Position numbers and translations under genes: made by a program. This document shows positions 19,228 through 28,470 of a DNA stretch of 64,000 bases, piece after piece (the first letter of the stretch is position 1; every line of letters begins with the position of its first letter). The stretch lies in contig NZ_CP037452.1 in NCBI RefSeq assembly GCF_007754425.1, positions 2,951,164 to 3,015,163 on the forward strand, written 5' to 3'. Source of the DNA: Gimesia fumaroli (lineage in GTDB: Bacteria > Planctomycetota > Planctomycetia > Planctomycetales > Planctomycetaceae). The notes below the pieces were generated by a model. That model was not told the origin of the DNA. It saw only the letters and a list, made by a program, of their open reading frames with translations, and searched no databases.

Positions 19228-21126
19228 ATGGCTACTGATCTTTCCCGTTCTGTGCATGTAACTCCGAAGTCCAAATTTGTGAGACATACGAAAGTCCCGA
19301 CGGTGATTTTCGAAACGTCTTCTGAATTAGCGAAATACGTTGCTTCCGTCGTCGCGGATTTAGTTCGTTCCAAAAATGAAGCAGGCGTGCCTACGATTCT
19401 GGGGCTGCCGACCGGATCGACGCCTTTAGGCGTGTATCGGGAACTGATTCGACTGCACAACGAAGAACAGCTCGATTTTTCGAACGTGATTACGTTCAAT
19501 CTGGATGAATACTGGCCGATGGATCCGGATTCGATTCACAGCTATCACAAGTTTATGCATGAGAACTTTTTCGATCATGTGAATGTGAAGCCGGAGAATA
19601 TTCATATTCCCCGTGGTGATATAGCAGCCGAAGAAGTTGACTCATTCTGTGAGGAATATGAGCGAAGTATCGAAAAGGTTGGCGGTCTGGACCTGCAATT
19701 GCTGGGGATTGGTCGCTCGGGGCATATCGGTTTTAATGAGCCGGGATCTGCCCGCAACAGTCTGACGCGTCTGGTTAACCTGGATCCTGTCACGCGTCGC
19801 GATGCGGCCAGCGGGTTCTTCGGAGAAGATAATGTGCCTCATCATGCGATTACGATGGGGGTTGGCAGTATTCTGTCAGCGAAGAAAATTATCATCATGG
19901 CGTTGGGCGAACACAAAGCGTCTGTCGTGAAGCGGGCTGCTGAAGCCGAAGTGACGGACGAGGTTTCCGCAAGCTTTTTGCAGACGCATACGAACTCGCT
20001 GTTCGCGGTGGACAGTGCGGCGGCTGCTGAGTTGACGGCGGTCAAAACTCCCTGGATCGTGGGGAATATTGAATGGACGCCTCAACTGGAGAAAAAGGCG
20101 GTGATCTGGCTTACAAAAGAGGTGGGCAAGCCTTTGTTGAAGCTGGAAACGGAAGATTTTCTACACAATCACCTGCACCAACTGATTCACAAGCATGGCT
20201 CTGTCGGACAGATTCGCCAGCGTGTGTTTGACGAATTGCTGGAAGGAATCTGTACAAAACCCGCGGGAGTCGACCCCAAGCGAGTGATCGTCTTCAGTCC
20301 TCATCCGGATGATGATGTGATTTCGATGGGGGGCACGTTGATTACGCTGGCTGATCAGGGGCACGATGTTTATATCGCTTATATGACCAGCGGAAATATC
20401 GCCGTGTTTGACCATGATGCGTTACGCCATATTGACTTTGTGCTGGAGTTCCATAAGCTGTTTCATCCAGATGATGAAGCAACGTTGTCGCATCTGCAGA
20501 ATCTGAAGCAAGACATCGACAGTAAAAAAGCCGGTGATCTGGATACACCCGAGATGCTGGGAATCAAAGGGTTGATTCGCAAGACGGAGGCGACTGCGGG
20601 GGCGGAAGTTGCCGGGGTTCCTGAAGAGCGCTTGCGGTTTCTGAATCTGCCCTTCTATCAGACGGGCCAGGTTTCGAAAAAGCCGATCGGCGAAGAGGAT
20701 ATTGCGATCGTGGCTGACTTGTTACGAGAAGTCAATCCGCATCAGATCTATGTGGCCGGTGATCTTTCCGACCCACATGGAACGCACCGTGTGTGTGCTG
20801 AGGCAGTGATTAACGCTGTGGATGTGGTTGCCGAGGAAGGAATTGCTCCTGAATTCTGGATGTACCGGGGTGCCTGGGAAGAATATGAACCACACGAGAT
20901 TGAACGAGCGATTCCACTGAGTCCTGAAGTTGTTTTGAGAAAGCGGGAAGCGATTTTCAAGCATGAGTCACAGAAGGACAGTGCCTTTTATCCCGGCAGC
21001 GACAAACGCGAATTCTGGGTGCGGGCAGAAGATCGAACTCGTAATACTGCAACGGTTTATAATGATCTGGGGTTGCCAGAATACTTCGCGATTGAAGCAT
21101 TCAAACATTACCATGGCGAACTGTAG
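19228..21126 (+). CDS. nagB: Glucosamine-6-phosphate deaminase fused to a PIG-L-like domain
   Basis: This 632-residue protein has two domains. Residues about 30-310 are NagB: the phosphate loop LPTGSTPLGVYRELI, VITFNLDEYWPM and the active-site segment LLGIGRSGHIGFNEPGS. This part converts glucosamine-6-phosphate to fructose-6-phosphate and ammonia. Residues about 350-632 form a PIG-L/LmbE domain starting VIVFSPHPDDDVISMGG. Similar two-domain NagB proteins are known, for example in Bacteroidota. One chain could therefore deacetylate and deaminate amino sugars, though activity of the second domain is inferred. It is divergent from the free-standing PIG-L gene. Confidence 0.92.
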   Translation: MATDLSRSVHVTPKSKFVRHTKVPTVIFETSSELAKYVASVVADLVRSKNEAGVPTILGLPTGSTPLGVYRELIRLHNEEQLDFSNVITFNLDEYWPMDPDSIHSYHKFMHENFFDHVNVKPENIHIPRGDIAAEEVDSFCEEYERSIEKVGGLDLQLLGIGRSGHIGFNEPGSARNSLTRLVNLDPVTRRDAASGFFGEDNVPHHAITMGVGSILSAKKIIIMALGEHKASVVKRAAEAEVTDEVSASFLQTHTNSLFAVDSAAAAELTAVKTPWIVGNIEWTPQLEKKAVIWLTKEVGKPLLKLETEDFLHNHLHQLIHKHGSVGQIRQRVFDELLEGICTKPAGVDPKRVIVFSPHPDDDVISMGGTLITLADQGHDVYIAYMTSGNIAVFDHDALRHIDFVLEFHKLFHPDDEATLSHLQNLKQDIDSKKAGDLDTPEMLGIKGLIRKTEATAGAEVAGVPEERLRFLNLPFYQTGQVSKKPIGEEDIAIVADLLREVNPHQIYVAGDLSDPHGTHRVCAEAVINAVDVVAEEGIAPEFWMYRGAWEEYEPHEIERAIPLSPEVVLRKREAIFKHESQKDSAFYPGSDKREFWVRAEDRTRNTATVYNDLGLPEYFAIEAFKHYHGEL

Positions 21127-21475
21127 GGTGATTGGTGCCTTTCTGGTGCCGATCTGAGCCGGTTTTCGATTGAGAAACAGGAAAAAGATTTCTGAAATCG
21201 GGAGCCAGATTGTAATTTTTGCCAGCTTCGTATTGCTTTGAATGTGGTATTTGTCATAAAACTCGCCACATCAAGTGTTTTAGCCCGAAATCGGGATCAC
21301 GGGTCTGTTTCGTGAAACGGTTGATCTGAGTTTGCTTGAAGCGTCACCCTATGGTCGTTTTGAGGATACTTACTTGATAATTTTGCTGAGGGAATGGCAG
21401 GATTCGCTTTCAGAGATTTCGCTACCTCGGTTCTTCAGATATTACTGACTCTCAAAGGAAGGAGAGGAATAGGCC
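21127..21475. other. Intergenic region
   Basis: About 350 bases before the lipoprotein gene. Only short self-complementary stretches are seen, such as CCCGAAATCGGG near 21285. No RNA gene or clear promoter boxes were identified. Confidence 0.4.
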
Positions 21476-22837
21476 ATGAGGCATCGACACCATATCAGTA
21501 CGGTTGCAGCGTGCTTGTTGTTAGTCACTCAGTTTGGTTGTGGAGGCGGAGACAACCCCTCACAGACCGCAGGGAATCCTCTGGATGGCAAGTTGGAAGG
21601 GACCCCCGCGAGCTCACAAAACACACAACAGTCCTCTGCTGGAATTCAACAGGTTTCTTCAACCGCGGGGCCTTCCTTGAAGCCGAATGTGGTTCAGACA
21701 GCCAGTCTGGAACGCGATAAGCTCGACATGGATGACCTCGATAGTGATGCTCCATCCCTGGCGAACGAAGAGGTCAAGATTCAGGAGCTGAAAGAAGGCT
21801 CAGCGGAATGGAGTGTGCGTGAAATCACACGTTTGAAAGTGCAGGCTTTGCCTAAAACGGAAAACGTTGATGAACTCCGAAAAGCACGTGCCGCACGGAA
21901 TAAGAAAATTATTCAGCTGGCGATGGAAGCAGTCAAGCAGACCCATGCAGATAAGGAAAAGCAGCGCCTGTTTTCGGTTTGTATTCGTCATCTGCTGGAA
22001 GCACATTTGCAGTTGGCTTTAGAGGGTGATCAGGAAAGTATTGATGCTTTGTATGATCACTCTGAGTCGCTGTTTAAACGAGATCCCAATTCTCCGTCTG
22101 CAGCGGATGCCGGTTTTACGGTTGCCAAGTTTGCGAATACGAGTGCTCAGCGTTTTGCGCAGCAGGAACCACGTTGGATCGAGGAGTTTGTTAAACAGTC
22201 TCGCCTGTTTGCTTCACGGTTTCCCCAAGAAACCATTCGCGCGCCGCAATTACTGCAGGCCGCTGCGGAAACATGTCAGCTGTATGGCATGAATAAGCAG
22301 GCATTGGACTGCTGTCTGGATCTGGAAGCACGATTTCCCAAAACCAGTGAGGCGGCACAGGTAGCCGGCTTGACGCGTCGTTTACGATTAAAAGGCCAAC
22401 CGCTGCATCTGGCGGGAGAAACCATTGAAGGTGGTTTTGTTTCGATTGATGATTACAAAGGGAGCGTGGTGCTGGTCGTGTTCTGGGCGACCACCGCGAA
22501 GCCTTTTATCGAGCAGCTGCCTCAAATTCAGGCTCTGTCGAAAAAATATCGCAAGTATGGTTTTGAAATTGTGGGTGTGAACCTGGATGAAGAAGAGCCT
22601 GCCATTGATGCATTTCAGGAAAAGACTTCGCTGGACTGGCGACAGATTTTCTATTCCTCTCGTGATAAACGGGGATGGAATAATCCAGCGGCCCTGTATT
22701 ACGGCGTCCGAAGTGTGCCGATGCTGATGCTGGTCGATCATACCGGAGTGACGGAAGTGGTGACTTCCAATGCCGGTGAACTGGAAGAACCGTTGCGAGC
22801 GTTACTGCGAAAGAAGACCGCAGCGAATGCGAAATAG
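21476..22837 (+). CDS. Thioredoxin-fold (TlpA-like) lipoprotein without catalytic cysteines
   Basis: A 453-residue lipoprotein: the signal ends in a lipobox VTQFGC with Cys22 as the likely lipid anchor. A low-complexity Ser/Gln/Asn linker and a helical, TPR-like middle follow. Residues about 300-445 form a TlpA/AhpC-TSA thioredoxin-fold domain (GSVVLVVFWAT, EIVGVNLDEEE, YYGVRSVPMLMLVDHTG with the cis-Pro). The active-site WCxxC is replaced by ATTAKPF, so no dithiol chemistry is expected. It may act as a binding or scaffold protein. GGAAGGAGAGG precedes the start, and a strong terminator follows the stop. Confidence 0.82.
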   Translation: MRHRHHISTVAACLLLVTQFGCGGGDNPSQTAGNPLDGKLEGTPASSQNTQQSSAGIQQVSSTAGPSLKPNVVQTASLERDKLDMDDLDSDAPSLANEEVKIQELKEGSAEWSVREITRLKVQALPKTENVDELRKARAARNKKIIQLAMEAVKQTHADKEKQRLFSVCIRHLLEAHLQLALEGDQESIDALYDHSESLFKRDPNSPSAADAGFTVAKFANTSAQRFAQQEPRWIEEFVKQSRLFASRFPQETIRAPQLLQAAAETCQLYGMNKQALDCCLDLEARFPKTSEAAQVAGLTRRLRLKGQPLHLAGETIEGGFVSIDDYKGSVVLVVFWATTAKPFIEQLPQIQALSKKYRKYGFEIVGVNLDEEEPAIDAFQEKTSLDWRQIFYSSRDKRGWNNPAALYYGVRSVPMLMLVDHTGVTEVVTSNAGELEEPLRALLRKKTAANAK

Positions 22838-22867
22838 TTGATTTCCGATTGAGATCATTTTGAATTG

Positions 22868-22907
22868 ACTCCGAAGATTGGTTCATAAATCTTCGGAGTT
22901 TTTTTAT
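22868..22907 (+). terminator. Intrinsic terminator
   Basis: Arms ACTCCGAAGAT and ATCTTCGGAGT around a 10-base loop are followed by seven T's. It ends the thioredoxin-fold lipoprotein transcript. Confidence 0.9.
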
Positions 22908-22926
22908 TGATTTTCAGAATCAAAAA

Positions 22927-25170
22927 TCAGGGCAGCGATGTTGCAGGCTGGAATTTCTGCAGTCGTTCACCAACAACTTTGTTGTCGGGCATTAAGGTTC
23001 CCATTACCGATGCCAGAGCGGTATTGAGTTTGGCGTCTTTGGCGTCCTGGTATGCCTGTCTGATTTCCGCGACCTGTGTGGAATCGACCAGCAGCCCGAA
23101 TTTCTGGATATGAAATGCCAGTTGCAGCGCGGCGATTTCTTTGATGTCGGCTTCCATGGTTTTGTTTGTGATGACTTTGACGAGGTCAGCTTGTGCGGAG
23201 CGAGTGGGAATGCCTCCGAGGGTGATCAGCGCGTTGGATGCTAATGCACGTTCCGGTATCAGTTGCAGTAATGGTTTCTCTGTCGGAGTCAGATCATAAA
23301 TGTTGGTCCGCTGGCTGGAAGCAATGTGAGACAACCAGTAGAGTGCCGCCGCACGATATTCCGAACGCAGTTCGCCTGTGAGCTCGGGAGTTTTTAAATT
23401 TTTGAGGAACGGTTTCACCTGAGTGCCGATATCAGTCGAGTTTTGAGATTCGATGACATAGCTGACCAGGGGATAACGCCGGGTTGAGTATTCGATTTTA
23501 TTCTTCAGTCGGAGTGGACCATAAACAATGATCGGAATATTTGCGGTACGGGAATCGGCCCGTAGGTTGGCGATGGTTTGCGAGAGTCCCCAGCGTGAAA
23601 TATTGTATTCCAGTGCAATGAACTCGATATCCATCCGCTCGATTGCGGCTTTGAATCCTGCTTTGCCGGTCTGGTAGGGCTGGGTCTCATATCCCAATTC
23701 ATGAAACACTCCCGCCATCGATTGTCCGCGTGGAATACTGGAATCGACGACGATTGCCGATTGTGCTCCTTCGCCTTCCAGTGCCCGGGTCAGGATGGCA
23801 ATAACGCGTGTGGCACCGGGGAATGGTTTTGCAGGATCGAGCTGCATGATTGCGGTTGCTGCGGCGAACTGAACCCGTCGATCGGGGTAATTCAAAGCAG
23901 CGATAATGGATGAGTGCTTATCAAGTTGTTCGTAGAGCAAAGCACGCGAACCAATTTGCCCCAATGCTTTGAGTGCGGCCAAGGCGCTGGGAGTGTGTCC
24001 CTGTTTCATCGCTAAAGCGAGTACCCGGCTGACAGCAGAAGGTCCTGACAGCAAAGCCAGATTAAAGGTCGTGCCTGGACCTTCCGGCAGAGGATGGTTC
24101 CAGCCGACATGATAAGACTCGAGTGCCAGTGCCATCGCTAGATAGAGTGTCTGGACATCCTGTTTGTCGGGCGACATTTCCAGTGCTTCTTTTGAAAGTC
24201 GCAGGCCTTCAATCAAATTGATTTCCTGAGCGGGCAGTTCTTTTTCCACAACCGTCTGTTGTGCCGCATCCCAGGTCCAGATGTTCTGTTTGCCCGATTC
24301 ATCATCGTATGTTTTGTAAAATCGGAGAGCTGCGTTTTTCAGTACCATTTGTGCTTCATGACGATTGAGCTCGAACAGATTCTTAGGATCCTTCTTCAGA
24401 ATTTTTGCCAGTGCCTGGCGGGCCGCTAGTTGTATGCTTTGTGGCTGACTTTGAGAAAATGCCGGGTTCCAGAGATAGAGGGTTGCTGCAGGATCACCAA
24501 TCTCGCCGAGGACTTCTGCGGCAATTTTGCGGATGTTTTCGCTGGGGGCACGGAGTGCGGCAATTAAAGGCTGAACGACCGGAGCACCCAACTGAGAGAG
24601 TGCAAATGCCAGCTCGTCGTTTGTGGTGGGGTCTTCGCTTTTGCTCAATCGTTTCAAGATCGTAGGGGCAACAATGGCGCCAGCCGATTTCAATTCGATG
24701 ATAGCAATGGTGCGTTTGGTGGCGTTCCCCGAAAGATCGTTGATCAATCCATCGATGCGGGCAGGATCAGTCGCGTAAGCACGAAATGCGGCTTCCATTT
24801 TTTTCAGCAGTGTGACGGACTCGGGCTGCAGTGCTTTATTGTTTGCTAATGTCAGGAAGGACGCCGGGCCATATTTGTCTCTAAGTTTGAGCAGGGTTTC
24901 ATCATCAATGTCGGCTTTAATGAGCTCGTCGAGATACGGTTTGGCTGACGTTGCCTGGCCGAGGTCGGTGAGCTGGACGATGGCCCGCATCAGTTGTTCC
25001 GGGGTCTCCGGTTTGGAGAGCAGTAAATCATCGGCGGAGAGGTTGCCGAGTGAAGTCGATCCCTGAGTCGTCGGAGGCGTGTTTTTTTGTGACCAGGCGC
25101 AGATTGGCATGCTCACGGCAAGGAAAAATACCAGAGTGAAACCTGCCAGGATCCGGTTGTTAAAAGACAT
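22927..25170 (-). CDS. Exported HEAT-repeat protein with an embedded receiver-like domain
   Basis: This 747-residue protein has an N-terminal signal (AGFTLVFFLAVSMPICAWS). Much of it is helical with HEAT-like repeats, for example KRTIAIIELKSAGAIVAPTI, ELAFALSQLGAPVVQPLIAAL and IRKIAAEVLGEIGDPAA. Residues about 469-585 look like a response-regulator receiver fold: SAIVVDSSIPRGQSMAGVFHELGYE, FIALEYNIS where the phospho-acceptor Asp should be, and ANIPIIVYGP. The acceptor position is Glu and the Lys is not evident, so it is a pseudoreceiver. More HEAT-like repeats follow. It is probably periplasmic, and its role is unknown. Confidence 0.78.
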   Translation of the reverse strand: MSFNNRILAGFTLVFFLAVSMPICAWSQKNTPPTTQGSTSLGNLSADDLLLSKPETPEQLMRAIVQLTDLGQATSAKPYLDELIKADIDDETLLKLRDKYGPASFLTLANNKALQPESVTLLKKMEAAFRAYATDPARIDGLINDLSGNATKRTIAIIELKSAGAIVAPTILKRLSKSEDPTTNDELAFALSQLGAPVVQPLIAALRAPSENIRKIAAEVLGEIGDPAATLYLWNPAFSQSQPQSIQLAARQALAKILKKDPKNLFELNRHEAQMVLKNAALRFYKTYDDESGKQNIWTWDAAQQTVVEKELPAQEINLIEGLRLSKEALEMSPDKQDVQTLYLAMALALESYHVGWNHPLPEGPGTTFNLALLSGPSAVSRVLALAMKQGHTPSALAALKALGQIGSRALLYEQLDKHSSIIAALNYPDRRVQFAAATAIMQLDPAKPFPGATRVIAILTRALEGEGAQSAIVVDSSIPRGQSMAGVFHELGYETQPYQTGKAGFKAAIERMDIEFIALEYNISRWGLSQTIANLRADSRTANIPIIVYGPLRLKNKIEYSTRRYPLVSYVIESQNSTDIGTQVKPFLKNLKTPELTGELRSEYRAAALYWLSHIASSQRTNIYDLTPTEKPLLQLIPERALASNALITLGGIPTRSAQADLVKVITNKTMEADIKEIAALQLAFHIQKFGLLVDSTQVAEIRQAYQDAKDAKLNTALASVMGTLMPDNKVVGERLQKFQPATSLP

Positions 25171-25592
25171 TCAGTCGACTCCGTGTCGTCTTGGTTGTCG
25201 GCTTATTCATTTGGGTCTATCCGGTCACATTCCCAACTCAGCTCAGGTCTGACTGACAGATAGAAGATCTCTCAATGAAATGGATAGAAACAGTTGTAAT
25301 ATACTATTCTTATCACCTTGCCCAAAACAACATAATTCAATTGTTCGTTTCAAGTCTTTTCAGAAATAAGATCTAAGGTGTCCTAATGGACATATTCTCC
25401 GCGGAAGTTTCTGTATCAATTATCATCGTTTCTAACGGCGATAACGGTTCAATCGAAGGAAGCGGATGGCTGTATCTTTCCTGCTCTCAACACATTAAAG
25501 CTCGCAAGAACCTGATAACTGTTATAACCAGACCGCAGTTTACTGGCCTTCTGAACATAGCATTCAGCAGGGGCTTTTTCTGAGAGGCAACG
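25171..25592. other. Intergenic region
   Basis: About 420 AT-rich bases between two leftward genes. A 65-codon open frame at 25386-25583 has no recognisable similarity. No hairpin with a T-run was seen behind lysA. Confidence 0.4.
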
Positions 25593-26864
25593 TTATGGCT
25601 GTTCGAGTGCGATCAGCTCTTCGTAGGTTTCCCGGCGGCGAATGACTTGGTAATTGCTGCCATCGACGAGGATCTCAGCGCTGCGAGGACGGGCATTGTA
25701 GTTACTGCTCATGACAGAGCCGTAAGCACCGGCGCTAAACATACAGAGATGATCGCCTCGTTCCATCGGGGGCAAATAGCGGTCTTTTGCGAAATAGTCA
25801 CAGGATTCACAGACCGGGCCAACCACATCAGCGGGTTCACAGCCTTCAATTTCCCCTTCACAGTCAAAGGGCATGGGGACAGCCGGTTTGACGGGCCAGA
25901 CGCGATGATACGAATCGTACATCGCAGGGCGAACCAGGTCGGTCATGCCACCATCCTGAATATAGAACAGCTTCCCCCCTTCCCGTTTGGTGAAGACGAT
26001 CTGGCTGATGAGAACACCCGCATTTCCTGCGATGAAGCGGCCGGGCTCCAGTGCCAGGCGACAGCCGATTTCTTTGATCGTGGGGACGATCACATCAGCA
26101 TAAGTCTGCGCAGAAGGGCCTTCATCGGTTTTATAGCTGATTCCAAAGCCTCCCCCGAGATTGAGCCAGTTCGTATTGTGCCCTTTTTCCCGTAGTTGGG
26201 TGATGACTTCAGCCCCCTTCTTGACGGCTTTGGCATACGGATCGGTGGAGAGAATCGGAGAACCGAGGTGCATGTGGATTCCGGTGAGTTCCAGCCGATC
26301 GTCTTTGAGGACTTTGTCTGCCAGTTCGGTGGCGCGTTCGATGTCCATACCGAACTTGTTGCCTTTTTTTCCGGTCGTTGTCTTGTGGTGTGTTTTCGCG
26401 TCGATGTCCGGGTTCAGACGCAGTGCGACCCGGCCGACGCAGCCGACTTCTTCGGCGATCGCAGCGATCGCGTCGAGTTCGGCTTCGCTTTCGACATCGA
26501 ACATGAGAATGTCTGCTTTCAAGGCCTGACGGATTTCGTCATCGGTTTTTCCGACACCGGCGAACACAACGCGTGAGGTATCAGCGCCTGCCTGCTGGAC
26601 GCGAAACAGTTCTCCCCCGGAAACGACATCAAAACTGCTGCCGGCATCGTTCATGGTCTTGAGAATGCTCAAATTTCCGTTGGCTTTCACGGAATAACAG
26701 ATGACCGGATCGACTTCGGCAAAGGCATCTTGAATTTCTTTCAGACGGCTCAGAAAGGCGGATTTTGAGTAAATCCAAAGCGGAGTGCCAAATTCTTCTG
26801 CCAGCTGGGAGACCGGAACGTCTTCGCAGAACAGTTCGCCATTTTGGTAATGAAACGTATTCAT
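25593..26864 (-). CDS. lysA: Diaminopimelate decarboxylase
   Basis: This 423-residue PLP enzyme makes lysine from meso-diaminopimelate. The PLP lysine is in [13 protein letters not shown]. The specificity helix and glycine motif appear as HMHLGSPI and [10 protein letters not shown], and [11 protein letters not shown] and [10 protein letters not shown] follow. All are in family order and length is normal. It lies downstream of asd on the same strand, so two steps of the aspartate pathway are side by side. Confidence 0.96.
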   Translation of the reverse strand: MNTFHYQNGELFCEDVPVSQLAEEFGTPLWIYSKSAFLSRLKEIQDAFAEVDPVICYSVKANGNLSILKTMNDAGSSFDVVSGGELFRVQQAGADTSRVVFAGVGKTDDEIRQALKADILMFDVESEAELDAIAAIAEEVGCVGRVALRLNPDIDAKTHHKTTTGKKGNKFGMDIERATELADKVLKDDRLELTGIHMHLGSPILSTDPYAKAVKKGAEVITQLREKGHNTNWLNLGGGFGISYKTDEGPSAQTYADVIVPTIKEIGCRLALEPGRFIAGNAGVLISQIVFTKREGGKLFYIQDGGMTDLVRPAMYDSYHRVWPVKPAVPMPFDCEGEIEGCEPADVVGPVCESCDYFAKDRYLPPMERGDHLCMFSAGAYGSVMSSNYNARPRSAEILVDGSNYQVIRRRETYEELIALEQP

Positions 26865-26928
26865 CGGGGAGCCTTTACGGTATTAACTTGAAACAATTTG
26901 CGCTGAAGATCAGAAAGAAGCCGAACGA

Positions 26929-26962
26929 GGAACGCTCCTGTTTTGATAGAAGCAAGAGCGTT
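26929..26962 (-). repeat. Hairpin between asd and lysA
   Basis: Perfect 9-bp arms GGAACGCTC and GAGCGTTCC enclose about 18 bases. There is no clean T-run after it on the minus strand. It may be an RNA stability or partial termination element between the two genes. Confidence 0.5.
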
Positions 26963-26970
26963 CCAGAGTC

Positions 26971-27984
26971 TTAGGTACAGGCTTTGTGTTTCGCCAGCAG
27001 TTCTGCGATCTGGACGGCATTCGTAGCAGCGCCTTTACGGAGATTATCGCTGACACACCAGAAGCTGAGTCCATTCGGGCAGGAAATATCACGGCGGATA
27101 CGACCGATGTAGACTTCATCGCTGCCATCTGAACTTGAAGGGAGCGGATACGAGAGGTTTTTCAGGTCATCCACGACGGTGATTCCCGGGAAGTTTTCGA
27201 ATAGCCCACGTGCTTCTTCAGGTGAAATCGGGCGTTCTGTCTCGACGGTAATTGTTTCACTGTGACAGTTCGCGACCGGAATTCGGACACAGGTCGGATT
27301 GATCTGAATAGTTTCATCTCCCAGAATTTTCCGGGTTTCGTAGACCATTTTCATTTCTTCACTGGTGTAGCCGTCTTCTTTTTCACTGCCGATTTGAGGA
27401 ATGGCGTTGAAGGCGATTGGATGAGGAAAGACCTGATAATCATGCTCTTTTCCTTCGAGATATGCCTTGGAGCCTTCCAGTAAATCGCTGGTGCCGGCGA
27501 CCCCTGCTCCGCTGGTGGCCTGGTAAGTACTGACGATCACGCGTTTCACGGGAGAGGCATCATACAGAGGCTTGAGGGCCATGACCATCTGGGTTGTGGA
27601 ACAGTTCGGGCTGGCGATGATGCCTTTTGCTTCGAGTGCTGCTTCCGGATTGATTTCAGGAATGACGAGGGCCACATCCGGTTTCATTCGCCAGTAGCCG
27701 GATTCATCAATGACAATGGCTCCTGCTTCGACGGCTGAGGGTAAGAATTCCGCGGCGACATCATCGGGAGTGGAGGCGATGACGAGCTCAACGCCTTCGA
27801 ATGAATCTTTGGTCAATTCTTCAAGGGTGTACGTTTTTCCCTGGAATTCCAGTGTTTTACCAGCGGATCGGGCTGAGGCCAGAAATCGAAATTGTTTTGC
27901 CTGGAAGTTTCGGTCTTCCAACAGTTTCCGCATGATGTGCCCAACGGCACCCGTGGCACCAATAATGGCGACAGTATCAAACAC
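26971..27984 (-). CDS. asd: Aspartate-semialdehyde dehydrogenase
   Basis: This 337-residue enzyme reduces aspartyl phosphate to the semialdehyde feeding lysine, threonine and methionine synthesis. The NADP loop is IIGATGAVGHIMRKLLEDR, the catalytic cysteine is in IIASPNCSTTQMVMAL, and the later substrate site reads RIPVANCHSETITVE. The start is a GTG at 27984 with GGAG seven bases before it. It precedes lysA. Confidence 0.96.
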   Translation of the reverse strand: MFDTVAIIGATGAVGHIMRKLLEDRNFQAKQFRFLASARSAGKTLEFQGKTYTLEELTKDSFEGVELVIASTPDDVAAEFLPSAVEAGAIVIDESGYWRMKPDVALVIPEINPEAALEAKGIIASPNCSTTQMVMALKPLYDASPVKRVIVSTYQATSGAGVAGTSDLLEGSKAYLEGKEHDYQVFPHPIAFNAIPQIGSEKEDGYTSEEMKMVYETRKILGDETIQINPTCVRIPVANCHSETITVETERPISPEEARGLFENFPGITVVDDLKNLSYPLPSSSDGSDEVYIGRIRRDISCPNGLSFWCVSDNLRKGAATNAVQIAELLAKHKACT

Positions 27985-28470
27985 TTTAAATCTCCAGAGA
28001 ACTAAAAGGATAAAAGTCTTTTAATAGATTAACTTTAAGTCAATTACGACAAGAAATCTTACGATAACTTTCATTGATGAACCAGACGTTATAGCATGAT
28101 CCCATTTGGTACGACAGCCATTCAACTCAGGGGGTTCAAGAGGTGTGATTCTGAATCCCCTGTCGCATGTATCTCAGCTGATCGAATCTCTGATTATATG
28201 GTTTGAAGTTGAATTCGTCCAATCGGTCAGGAAAAGCTTTGGGGTACCAGTTGCTTTCTGAAGAACCTTTAGTCGAGAATCAGGCCGTTGGATCTCCGAT
28301 CAAAGTCATAAAATCCGGCTTTTTAGTATCAAAATGCAAATTTCGGGGAGCGATGCTACTAGGGGCAAAACAGTGCTGATATACTCCAGAGCAGACGGTA
28401 AGGACCGTTCTTACAAAGTGGAATCCCCTGATTTTTTTAGAAGTTGAAAAGCGAACAGGTAATAGAAACG
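27985..28470. promoter_or_regulatory. Divergent region between asd and purD
   Basis: About 485 AT-rich bases that must hold promoters for both genes. The main structure is an inverted repeat at 28128-28138 and 28152-28162 (arms CAGGGGGTTCA and TGAATCCCCTG, one G-T wobble, 13-base loop). No riboswitch of a known class was recognised. Confidence 0.4.

Noticed and set aside
25386-25583. 65-codon rightward frame downstream of lysA
   Set aside because: Only a weak ribosome-site-like AAGGTG, no recognised similarity, and isolated between leftward genes.
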